Origin: Edaphobacter lichenicola
GTDB taxonomy: Bacteria > Acidobacteriota > Terriglobia > Terriglobales > Acidobacteriaceae
DNA length: 64,000 nt
Reading direction: 5' to 3'
Assembly (NCBI RefSeq): GCF_025264645.1
Contig: NZ_CP073696.1
Span: 3,596,001-3,660,000, forward strand
In this document: positions 28,101 to 34,852 of the stretch, in pieces
How the letters are laid out: every line of letters starts with the position of its first letter
Position numbering within the stretch: the stretch's first letter is position 1
Position numbers and translations under genes: made by a program
Notes under the pieces: model-generated
What the model saw: only the letters and a program-made list of their open reading frames with translations
What the model was told of the DNA's origin: nothing
Database searches by the model: none

Positions 28101-29299
28101 CCCGAGTCCGTCGCCTTCACAGTCATGTTTTCAGTCTCGGCAACAGTTGGCGTGCCGCTGACAACACAACCGGAAACTGTCAGTCCGGCGGGTAGCGTTC
28201 CAGCCGTGATATTGCACGAGTAAGGTGAGGTTCCACCCGCAACTCCAATCGTTGCCAAGTAAGGAACACCTACCGTGCCGCCTGGCAGAGAGGACAAAGT
28301 CAGGCTAAGGGCAGATGGAGAGACGGTGAGGCTTACCGGGCCTGTGGTTGTGGCGACTGGATTACTGGAATCAGTAACCGTTGTCGTGAGATTGGTGGTA
28401 CCTGGAACCGTTGGCGTGCCGCTGATAACACATCCCGAAAGTGTCAGACCTGCAGGCAACGTCCCGCTATTGATCGAGCAGTTGTAAGGCGGAGTTCCTC
28501 CAGTTGCTCCTAAGATGCCTGTGTAAGGAACTCCAACAGTTGCCACTGGAAGAGTGGTGAGTGTCAAAACTGTCTGAGTCGTTGTCGCAGTAGTGATCGC
28601 GATGGTCTCGTTCGCGGTGACCGTATAAGGGATACTGCTTGAATCAACGATTTGAAGTGAGAAGTTGAAGCTTCCGGCCGTCGTGGGTGTTCCAGATACA
28701 ACACCAGTGGCCGCGTTAAAACTTAGCCCTGGCGGGAGCGCGCCAATGAGACTCCACGTTAAGGGGGCGGTCCCTCCAGAGGCGACGAACGTCGTTGAAT
28801 AAGCGACACCGACCGTTCCCGCCGGTGGATTGCCTGAGATCGTTGGGTCGGGATTAACGGTGATGGCTACATTACTGTGGTTGGTCGTTCCGGTAACAGC
28901 CGCTGTCAGGGTCACTGCCATCTGGGAGGTAATGCCGGCAGGAGCGGTGTAAGTCACGGAACTACCAACTGTTGCAGAAAGAGAGCCGCATGCGCTGCCA
29001 CTGCATGCTGCACTTGAAAGCGTCCACGAAACTTTGGGACTTCCGGAAAGTGCTGAAGTTACGGAAAAAGCCTGTCCGGCATCGAGAGTAACTGCAGATT
29101 GAGAGAGACTTTCGATGGCGCCGCCTGCGTAGCCACTGGATCCGCATCCCGTAAAAGCTATGCACACAGTTAGAAGGAGGGCAAGAATCAAGCTTGCTCG
29201 AAAAATTTTTTCTAGTCCAAAATTGCAAACCTGACCGTAGTTCACGGCCACGGAATTTAACTTACCCTGCTTCAAAGACAGTGTTTGTTTGTTCGACAT
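25136..29299 (-). CDS. Giant Ig-repeat (putative Ig/He_PIG) lipoprotein
   Basis: 1387 aa. ATG 29299 is chosen for the AAGGAG six bases upstream; the frame stays open for about 390 nt further 5' but without a ribosome site. After a basic N-terminus, residues about 33-53 form a signal peptide ending in a lipobox (FTGC), so the mature protein should be lipidated. A first Ig-like stretch is followed by eight tandem domains of 85-91 aa in the putative-Ig (cadherin-like) class, each with VGVPYT...GGTSPYSC, LPAGLS and SGTPTVAGT. Domains 2-7 all carry the same pair of cysteines (PYxC and SGC), probably one disulfide each. The last 500 residues are a different beta-rich region starting at LTGPYAYLFQGYD, typical of acidobacterial surface proteins. 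Likely a cell-surface adhesin or scaffold. Confidence 0.85.
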   Translation of the reverse strand: MSNKQTLSLKQGKLNSVAVNYGQVCNFGLEKIFRASLILALLLTVCIAFTGCGSSGYAGGAIESLSQSAVTLDAGQAFSVTSALSGSPKVSWTLSSAACSGSACGSLSATVGSSVTYTAPAGITSQMAVTLTAAVTGTTNHSNVAITVNPDPTISGNPPAGTVGVAYSTTFVASGGTAPLTWSLIGALPPGLSFNAATGVVSGTPTTAGSFNFSLQIVDSSSIPYTVTANETIAITTATTTQTVLTLTTLPVATVGVPYTGILGATGGTPPYNCSINSGTLPAGLTLSGCVISGTPTVPGTTNLTTTVTDSSNPVATTTGPVSLTVSPSALSLTLSSLPGGTVGVPYLATIGVAGGTSPYSCNITAGTLPAGLTVSGCVVSGTPTVAETENMTVKATDSGSPAQTVTGPVSITIAPAGLTLTLSTLPNATVGVPYTGLIGVAGGTSPYSCAITAGTLPAGLTVSGCVVSGTPTVAGTANLTVKATDSSTVVETTTGPVSLTVLPAPLSLTLSSLPNATVGAPYTATIGVAGGTPPYSCLITVGLLPAGLSISGCVVSGTPTVAGTVNLTVKATDSSSIVETTTGPVSLTVLPAGIVLTLTSPPNATVNVPYTGLIGVIGGTAPYSCTITGGTLPAGLSLSGCTVSGTPTTAGTANLTVKATDSSSPTATTTGPVTLTVSAASAGLTITSPPNATVETLYSGSIGVSGGTGPYSCTIIAGTLPAGLTATNCLITGTPTTAGTANLTVRATDSSSPVVTTTGPVTLTVSPISTLSLTGSLPNAILGVPYTQTLTATGGITPYTYQISAGSLPAGLSLSTGGVISGTPTAPGASSFTVKVTDTETTPQTASLPLVLLVVYPTTPNDPELTGPYAYLFQGYDDVLAGVLAYQTATVGSFTADGTGAISSGEMDANHQTSNPSGNTISSNGFLGTYTIGTDNRGMMTLTDLNPDGTTAGTSTYAISVKAPVSPSTTSAQADLIEYDNAGLVGTRGSGTMLAQQTAAFTAGLNGSFVFGLSGDAPCLPTCTAGLIAGPAAAVGQFTASGSAIVGTGDSNNGATTYTTEVLGGSYTASDANGRVALTMTTENTPTGYPSDYAVYLVNANQAFVLSIDKHSSFLLLAGSTQLQTQSSFSNASMSGPFIGYENSATNPGLVTGLVLENVLNLSTATIFRGTATANGNCNITNVDLGGTTGLVNSLTGLLPGLTGLLGGLLGSDATTGAITCAVASYGRGTLQYPAPTLLGIPTGPAPAPRVFYLSSPNHGYFLESGYAGLGNLEAQTGAPFTTATFDGTFVYGTTVAASLASINASGNLVANGAGSATSTIDSNVGVGNINVLQLGVTSTQAYTLTDATAGRYTYGTDVIYAITPTRFVLVDTSALTTSPSITLLY
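26729..28848 (-). repeat. Eight tandem Ig-domain coding repeats (about 265 bp each)
   Basis: Units of about 255-275 bp encode the Ig-like domains of the lipoprotein gene. Units 3-6 are the most alike at DNA level: blocks encoding SGCVVSGTPTVAGT and TTGPVSLTV recur with few changes. The outer units (1 and 8) lack the cysteines and are the most diverged, as expected if the array expands from its centre by recombination. Confidence 0.8.
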
Positions 29300-30040
29300 G
29301 GAAGGCTCCTTGGGATCCGTGAGACAAGTGGAGGGAACTGCAAATTTGAACTTTTCTGACTTGTTGTACTGCCGTTGCGAGGCTAAGCTGCGCCGTAGAT
29401 CGCGCGATGAAATCGCGGAAACTGCTTCGTGAGCGAAATGCGAATTTGAATTTGGCGGATGTCGGTCTGAAGCAGCCTTTACAGGCGAGTAAGTCGGAGG
29501 AGCACCAAAACGATGCGAACTTCTATCGAGAGCCTCGACGATGCGCGTGGCGCCAGCCTCGGCAGAGGTACGACCTTCTCCATAGCTAACAAAGCGGCAA
29601 TTATCCGGTTTAGGAAGATGCTGAACATCGTCGGGCGGCTGAATCATGAATCCTCCAAAGCAATTTCGCAAAGGTTCCAAAAGTAACCGCAAAAAGTTGC
29701 GGCCACCTTGTATAGGGAGGATTGAAAGATTTGGATTTAGAGGTTTTTGACAAATGCCACTTTTGATATCACTAGCGGTATCAAAATGTAGTTCTTTCTA
29801 TTCTTTGCGCGGAAAAATGAGTGGGTTTTCTGTAATACAAACTTCTTGGAGGGTGAATTCGCTCTTTCAACACCATTTCATAAGGCGCGAATATGCAGGT
29901 TAATTCCCACTCCTTCGATGTAGGAACTGTAGTAACCCATATTTTGTATTGCAATTTTCGATGCAAACCATCAGAATCGGCGAGATGTAGTTCGAAACTG
30001 TCAGTTACATAGAGAATCGAAACTGCCGGTAGGAGTAACC
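29300..30040. other. Long intergenic region upstream of the Ig-repeat gene
   Basis: About 740 bp, holding the promoter region of the minus-strand lipoprotein gene and that of the plus-strand ribbon-helix-helix gene. I looked for cyclic-di-GMP, cobalamin and other common riboswitch cores and recognise none. A short GC-rich inverted repeat, CCGCAA - 5 nt - TTGCGG, is at 29687-29703. Open frames here have no ribosome site. Confidence 0.4.
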
Positions 30041-30271
30041 ATGACTCAGGAATATAAGCGGCACCAGAGTTTTCCACTCCGCATATGTCCTTCGATTCGC
30101 GCACAAGCCAGCGACTTAGCGCACCTTGATGGAATATCCCTTAACCACTTTATAAGTCTTGCCATCGCCGAAAAAATCGTCAGGATGGAGAGGACAAATA
30201 CAAAAGAGGTCCCTGCGCCTCAGAGAGTCGATCCTGAACGGCCGCGGCTGGTATTCAAAAAGCTGACATGA
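30041..30271 (+). CDS. Small ribbon-helix-helix (HicB C-terminal/Arc-like) protein
   Basis: 76 aa, with TAGGAGTAACC directly before the ATG, a good ribosome site. Residues about 10-50 fit the ribbon-helix-helix pattern: a short strand (SFPLRICPSIRAQASDLA), then helix-turn-helix (DGISLNHFISLAIAEKIVRM), the layout of HicB-family and Arc-like antitoxins and repressors. The basic tail is unstructured. No HicA or other toxin gene is adjacent: downstream lies only a decayed LysR remnant, so it is either a solitary repressor or what remains of a toxin-antitoxin locus. Confidence 0.6.
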   Translation: MTQEYKRHQSFPLRICPSIRAQASDLAHLDGISLNHFISLAIAEKIVRMERTNTKEVPAPQRVDPERPRLVFKKLT

Positions 30272-30427
30272 GATAGCCACAAAGATCACTTATCGCCATT
30301 TGTTCATTGCCACAAGCGGAGATACCGGCAAAGACTTTGGACACGATGCTGATAAGAACTATCCGGGAGATCCAACTGACTCCCGGACGACCAATCGCCT
30401 AGACCGGGAACAAGCCCCGTACGAGCT

Positions 30428-30694
30428 GAAAGTGTGCTCAACCGGAAACGTGCGGTTTACGCTCCCATCGAAACAAATTTTCAAGTTTACGTTGTGCTCT
30501 CACCTGTATTTCGACCGTGGTGCCGCACTCCTTTCTGTCACTCATCGGCGACATGGAAGGGCTCGTTGCTCTTACGCTTGTCGAGCCGGATGCCTCGCAC
30601 TCCATCGGTCTTGTAGTGTCTGACCGCGATTCCTCGACCCCTGACATGGTGCTTCAGCTTTGTGGGTTAGCCGGGAGCGCGGTTGTGCCGTCGT
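30428..30694 (+). pseudogene. Remnant of a LysR-type regulator, substrate-binding domain
   Basis: Pieces of a LysR C-terminal half can be read in order across three frames: APIETNFQVYVVLSPV, then FDRGAALLSVT, then GDMEGLVALTLVEPDASHSI and GLVVSDRDSSTPDMVLQL. The last piece matches the end of LysR effector domains (..GLVVxDRxxxxPxxxxL). At least two frameshifts separate them and no HTH part is left. The end overlaps the 3' end of the gene on the other strand. Reading based on pattern only. Confidence 0.5.
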
Positions 30695-31091
30695 GATGGC
30701 CATGGTGGAAGATCTTGCCGATGCCGCGACCTGTGCCCTTGGCGACTTTTCCTGTGCCCTTGGCGGCACCGACACCAACGTCCTTGCCGGCTACGCCTGC
30801 GCCCTTGCCGACGTTGCCGGCAGCGTCGAGGGGGTGGAGGGTGACGAGATCGCCTGCGCCTTTGCCGACACCCTCGGCTGCTGCTCCGGTTCCCTTGGCG
30901 GTGCCTTTGCCGATGTCGCCCGCTCCGCTGCCGACGTCACCACCAGGGCTGCGGGGTTGGGGCTGTGGCGGAGTCTGCGTCTGGGCTTGCGGTGGGGTGG
31001 TCTGGTCGCTCTGGGCGGAGACGGTCTGGCTCGAGACGGCGAACGCTAAGATGAGGAGCGCTATGAAGAGTGTGTGGAATGCGTGGCGCAC
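30654..31091 (-). CDS. Secreted Gly/Lys/Ala-repeat protein
   Basis: 145 aa from GTG 31091, supported by GAGGAGG seven bases upstream. Signal peptide at 1-27 (ends TVSAQ), then a Gln/Pro/Thr linker and about 75 residues of imperfect repeats of the type GxGxGDIGKGTAKGTG / GAGVAGKDVGVGAAKGTG, ending in a His-rich tail (IFHHGHHDG). The repeats suggest a flexible, positively charged, perhaps polyanion- or metal-binding exported protein. Function unknown; Gly-zipper-like or 'KGTG' small exported proteins exist in acidobacteria, but I cannot name a family. Confidence 0.7.
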   Translation of the reverse strand: MRHAFHTLFIALLILAFAVSSQTVSAQSDQTTPPQAQTQTPPQPQPRSPGGDVGSGAGDIGKGTAKGTGAAAEGVGKGAGDLVTLHPLDAAGNVGKGAGVAGKDVGVGAAKGTGKVAKGTGRGIGKIFHHGHHDGTTALPANPQS

Positions 31092-31388
31092 GGGTGGCCC
31101 TCCTCTGTGATTAGATGCACCGGCGCTGGGGTTGGAAGCTCTTTGCGCGCAGCACCCTAAGCCTCAATTAAATTTCATGTGTGGCAACCCATCCCAACGT
31201 GTCCAACCTGCACCTTGGTATTGAACAATACTTTCGTCCAATAGATTTATGGTCGCGCATCTGCCGTAATCGAGTTGCCAGCGATTGGGGCAATAAAGAC
31301 AGAGTGCCAAGAAATTCTGTTGACGCTTTTCGCCTTCCTCTTAGATCAAAGATGAGTCAAAGAAGAACCCAGGTTCCGGAGAAGAAAG

Positions 31389-32651
31389 ATGCTGAACGGC
31401 AAGATCGTCATCTATGGGCGCGCGAATTCGGCCGCGGGTTACAAGATACGCGACTTCTTGACCCGTAACTGCACAGAGTATGACTGGGTCGAACTGAATA
31501 CGGATGAGGAGGCCCGGAAGCTGGCAGGAATCTCAGGAGCCACGGACCCTCGACTTCCTGTCTGCGTTCTTAGCCAGAATAGGAGACTCTATTGTCCTAG
31601 TCTGCGCGACCTGGCGATGGCTCTGGAGTGGTTCAAAGGACCGAAGTACGAGTGCTACGATCTGGCGATCTTTGGTGCGGGACCAGCAGGTTTGAGTGCC
31701 GCTCTCTATGGGGCCTCTGAAGGGCTACGCACGATAGTGGTCGAGAAGATCGCCGTCGGTGGGCAGGCTGGCAGCACCTCAAAGATTGAGAACTATATGG
31801 GATTTCCAGATGGGATCAGCGGGTGGGACCTCGCAAGCAGGGCACGTCTACAGGCAATAAAACTAGGAGCGGAGATCATCGTAGGCCTCGAGGGAGTAGC
31901 AGGAGAGCATCAGGATGGATGGCAGTTCAGCTGGTTCGCCAGCGGCGAGCGGATCGCTTCGAAGGCCACGATCTGCGCCACTGGCATTGAGTACTCACGA
32001 CTTGGGCTTGAACGCGAGGATTATTTTCTGAACCGCGGTCTCTACTACGGTGCCGGCTCGAGCGAAGCTGAGATCTGCAAAGGGCATGTCGTGATTGTGG
32101 GTGGTGGGAACTCTGCCGGGCAGGCTGCATTGAACTTCGCGCGGCACACACAAGTGACAATGCTCGTCCGGGGTGAGAGCTTGAAGAACACGCTTTCGAC
32201 TTACCTGCTGGAGCGCATTGAAGACACCGCGTCGATTACGGTGCTGACGAGGACCACGTTAACTAAGCTCGAAGGAGATGATGCGCTGGAGAGGATTACT
32301 TATCGCGATGAAGCTGGCAATACCGCATCCATCGAGACGCATAGCGTCTTCGTTTGTATTGGAGGCAAACCTCGCCTCGACTGGGCAAAACCTGGGGTGT
32401 TGCATTGCGACCCAGCGGGCTACATTCTGACGGGCCCTGATCTCGACCGGTCGAGTTTGTCAACGGAGATGTGGACAGATGGTCGAGCGCCACTCTTCAT
32501 GGAATCAAGCATCCCAGGCCTGTTTGCTGCCGGAGATGTTCGCCACAACTCTACGAAAAGGTGTGCTGCAGCAGCGGGAGACGGTGCAACCGCAGTCTCT
32601 ATGGCTCATCAATTTCTGATCTCCGTGAAACATCAACCTCTAGGGCGATAG
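31389..32651 (+). CDS. Thioredoxin-reductase-like FAD protein lacking both CxxC motifs
   Basis: 420 aa, GGAGAAGAAAG before the ATG. Residues 1-80 are a glutaredoxin-like fold (KIVIYGRANSAAGYKIRDFL) in which the CPYC site reads ANSA. Residues from about 92 are the two-nucleotide-binding flavoprotein of the thioredoxin-reductase class: FAD site DLAIFGAGPAGLSAALYGA, GGQAGSTSKIENYMGFP, NADPH site VVIVGGGNSAGQAALNFA and the late GLFAAGDVR. Where the reductase should have CAxC just before the NADPH motif, this protein has GAGSSEAEIC. It therefore cannot use the usual dithiol relay; relatives are often fused to cyclic-nucleotide-binding or receiver domains. Electron acceptor unknown. Stand-alone gene. 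Confidence 0.85.
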   Translation: MLNGKIVIYGRANSAAGYKIRDFLTRNCTEYDWVELNTDEEARKLAGISGATDPRLPVCVLSQNRRLYCPSLRDLAMALEWFKGPKYECYDLAIFGAGPAGLSAALYGASEGLRTIVVEKIAVGGQAGSTSKIENYMGFPDGISGWDLASRARLQAIKLGAEIIVGLEGVAGEHQDGWQFSWFASGERIASKATICATGIEYSRLGLEREDYFLNRGLYYGAGSSEAEICKGHVVIVGGGNSAGQAALNFARHTQVTMLVRGESLKNTLSTYLLERIEDTASITVLTRTTLTKLEGDDALERITYRDEAGNTASIETHSVFVCIGGKPRLDWAKPGVLHCDPAGYILTGPDLDRSSLSTEMWTDGRAPLFMESSIPGLFAAGDVRHNSTKRCAAAAGDGATAVSMAHQFLISVKHQPLGR

Positions 32652-33138
32652 TGCACGGTCTACTTTGAGATAACTCTCTTAGACATGAAATTTTGAAAGC
32701 TGGCACTAAGGACTTAACTGGCTTCTCTATTTCAGCACCGATCCGTTCGCGCTGGAGCGAATGCCACCATGCGGTGAGTTGGATGAATGGGCGCGCAATT
32801 TTAGTCCCAGGCAAGTACCCTCGAAAGAGTGATTTGTTCGCATCTCCTGCGGGGGATGTGGGGTTTTCCTGTCCTGTGGGACACTACGGTTGCCGTCGCA
32901 AAGGGTCATTGACGCGAGAAAAAAAATCGTTAGAGACGAGTTATCACGTTTGTGGGCTTGTTCCGACATCGGAGCAAACTCGTTCGCGTAAGCAGCGGCG
33001 ACAGGGTTTTGTTAGCGCAGAAGTGACGGCCGGCCTGAGTACACACGAAGCGAGGGACACACGTTTCGCAGACTTCGGAGCTTGCGATACTCGCTCGCTA
33101 TCGCCCCTTCGCGGATCACGAACCACCAAAGAGAAGAG
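32652..33138. other. Intergenic region, no supported gene
   Basis: About 490 bp. Open frames in it have neither ribosome sites nor plausible products. It carries the upstream region of the truncated Tat gene at 33139; no promoter can be pinned down by eye. Confidence 0.4.
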
Positions 33139-33330
33139 ATGAACATAAAGACCGAACGTAATCCAGATGACTCACACGCCCCAAGTGAGAACACCCTTGA
33201 CCCCACCGCACACGTATCGCGGCGTGCCTTTATGACAACGTCGGCTTTGGCCGGAGCAGGAGTAGCGACACTGACTGCTACAGCGCAGACCGGAACGGTT
33301 CGAGCTTCGCTCGAATGCTCACATTCATAG
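33139..33330 (+). pseudogene. Tat signal peptide remnant, gene cut at a dispersed repeat
   Basis: An ATG with AGAGAAGAG upstream encodes 63 aa with a clean twin-arginine signal (SRRAFMTTSALAGAGVATL at residues 28-46) and then stops 14 codons later. The final codons and the stop lie inside dispersed repeat copy R1, so the mature enzyme is missing. Directly afterwards comes the 3' end of the opposite-strand response-regulator gene. Most likely the start of a Tat-exported enzyme whose body was deleted when the repeat arose here. A functional mini-protein is unlikely. Confidence 0.6.
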
Positions 33331-33350
33331 AATCGAGGCATGGGGCATCT
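33295..33350. repeat. Dispersed intergenic repeat, copy R1
   Basis: Opens with GGTTCGAGC-TT-CGCTCGAA (a small palindrome), followed by ACATTCATAGAATCGAGGCA and TGGGGCAT. Same order as copy R2 (41821), with about three quarters of the positions identical over 50 bp by eye. Confidence 0.65.
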
Positions 33351-33361
33351 ACCCACCGGCC

Positions 33362-34174
33362 CTAGCTTACGCACACTTCCCTTTCGTAAGCTGTTTCCGA
33401 TATGGACGAACGATAAGAGTCGAGAAGTGCGCCAGTAACGGCAGTCGCAGAACGATCATGGAGCCGAGGAACTTCTTTCATTCTCGAGAGTCCGAGTTTG
33501 GCGGCCATCTTTATTAGATCTGCGAAAGAGTTAGCTTGCATCTTCTGCATCACCTGGCCTCGGTGCGCTTTCACCGTGATTTCGCTGATGCCGAGTTTGC
33601 CGCCTACCTGCTTGTTTATCAACCCGGACGACACCAGCGCCATGACCTGTCGTTCTCGGGGTGAGAGAGAAGCATAGCTTCTCTGAAGAGCTTGCTTTTG
33701 CGCCTCTTTCGCAAGAACGTAACCGCTCCGTTCGAGAGCTTTTCGTACGGCGCTCAAGAGTTCGTTGTCGCGGAAAGGCTTCGTGAGAAATTCAACAGCT
33801 CCTGCTTTCATAGCTTCTACTGCGGTGGGTATATCGCCTTTGGCACTGAGAAAAATTGTTGGGATGTAAGGGCGCTCGACGGTTGCACGCTTCTGCAGTT
33901 CGAGACCGCTTAAGCCCGGAAGAGACACGTCAAGCAACAAGCAACTGGGAACAACTTCGCAAGGATGGGCAAGGAACTCTTCGGCCGACGTAAACGACCG
34001 CGGACGCCAGCCTTCGCATCGTATTAATCGCTCCAGTGATTCGCGTAAGGCTCTGTTCGGGTCAACGACGAAGACAAGCGGGGTGCCGCGTGGGGTTTCT
34101 GTATTTCCGAATCGATGATCAGCATACGAGCTTGTCCTATTCACTAAACGAGATCCCGTGAGAGTGAAACCCAT
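33362..34174 (-). CDS. FixJ/NarL-type response regulator
   Basis: 270 aa, TAGGAGT ribosome site before ATG 34174. A receiver domain at about residues 32-150 has the phospho-acceptor Asp82 in LLLDVSLPG, Thr/Ser switch region near 110 (FLSAKGD) and Lys132 in TKPF. A LuxR-type HTH at about 168-230 contains LSPRERQVMALVSSGLINKQ and ISEITVKAHRGQVMQKM. This pair matches FixJ-like two-component regulators. No histidine kinase is adjacent, so it is an orphan and must be served from elsewhere. A 30-residue N-terminal extension before the receiver is unusual. Its 3' end abuts repeat R1 and the truncated Tat gene. Confidence 0.92.
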   Translation of the reverse strand: MGFTLTGSRLVNRTSSYADHRFGNTETPRGTPLVFVVDPNRALRESLERLIRCEGWRPRSFTSAEEFLAHPCEVVPSCLLLDVSLPGLSGLELQKRATVERPYIPTIFLSAKGDIPTAVEAMKAGAVEFLTKPFRDNELLSAVRKALERSGYVLAKEAQKQALQRSYASLSPRERQVMALVSSGLINKQVGGKLGISEITVKAHRGQVMQKMQANSFADLIKMAAKLGLSRMKEVPRLHDRSATAVTGALLDSYRSSISETAYEREVCVS

Positions 34175-34297
34175 GTCGGACTCCTAACCTTCCCCGCGAT
34201 GTGTTCTGAAGATGTTGGTTATGAGGGTCGTGGTGAGACGCCCAAATAGACCTTTCTCGGTTGAAGTTGTGCTTAGTTCCTTTTGGTTCGATCTAAG

Positions 34298-34640
34298 CTA
34301 AGTGGGGGTGTTTCCGCTTGCATCGTTTGCCAGTTCTTCGCGGAACTTTGTCGAAGTAACTCCAACTACTCTCCGAAATACTTTTGTAAAGTGTTCTTGT
34401 GTTCTAAACCCAATAAGCCCACTAACTTCCGCAACGCTTAAACTGTCATTTTCAGGTGACTCTTCGCGCGCTCGATTCTCTCCCGCAGAACGTACTGGTG
34501 CGGGCTGAGTCCTGTCTCCTTAGTAACAATGACGCAAGATGATGCGGTGACACTTCGGCGATCTTCGCCGCCAAACTGATGTTTCCGCGTTCGCGTGAAT
34601 GTATTCGATCACCCTTGCACAACCTTCCTTAGTAATTTCG
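34298..34640 (-). pseudogene. Decayed AraC-type regulator (HTH domain only)
   Basis: On the minus strand an AraC DNA-binding domain can be read in order with three frame changes: RVIEYIHANAE / NISLAAKIAEVSPHHLASLL / TKETGLSPHQYVLRERIERA-KSHLK / NDSLSVAEVSGLIGFRTQEH-FTKVFRRVVGVTSTKFREEL, then a TAG at 34298. This is the C-terminal 100 residues only; no effector domain is left. It lies next to, and opposite to, an intact AraC gene with a related HTH, suggesting an old duplication or replacement. Confidence 0.75.
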
Positions 34641-34692
34641 GGCCCCTTTCGTTTCACGGCTCAGCGAATTGGAGTCACAGTACCGCAAAAAG

Positions 34693-34742
34693 ATTGGTCA
34701 AATGTTCCGGCATTGGTCAATTCTTCCGATTTAATTGGTCAA
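34693..34742 (+). promoter_or_regulatory. Three direct repeats ATTGGTCAA upstream of the AraC gene
   Basis: Exact copies of ATTGGTCAA start at 34693, 34712 and 34734 (spacing 19 and 22 bp, about two helical turns). Direct repeats two turns apart are the usual form of AraC-family sites. They end 110 bp before the start codon of the AraC gene and may mediate autoregulation. Confidence 0.55.
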
Positions 34743-34852
34743 AAGAACCGATCAACCGAAACCGGCGGTATTCTCTTCCTACTGATCTTCCGTGTGGCGA
34801 GGTAAAACTTGTGGCCAACTCTGGGGTCCTTCCTGTCGATGCTGTAGAGGTA

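Noticed and set aside
25136..29299. CRISPR-like repeat array in the Ig-repeat gene
   Set aside because: Repeats are about 265 bp, protein-coding, in frame and variable in the middle; they encode domains and lack spacers of uniform length.
29110..29692. Extension of the Ig-repeat gene to an upstream start at 29692
   Set aside because: The ATG at 29299 has a perfect ribosome site and begins the lipoprotein signal. The upstream 131 codons would bury the signal peptide inside the protein.
29300..30040. Riboswitch (cyclic-di-GMP or other) upstream of the Ig-repeat lipoprotein gene
   Set aside because: Parts of the expected cores were sought on both strands; none matched beyond a few bases.
30041..30271. 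HicAB-type toxin-antitoxin pair
   Set aside because: Only the ribbon-helix-helix part is present; no HicA-like ORF exists on either side, so no toxin-antitoxin system is claimed.
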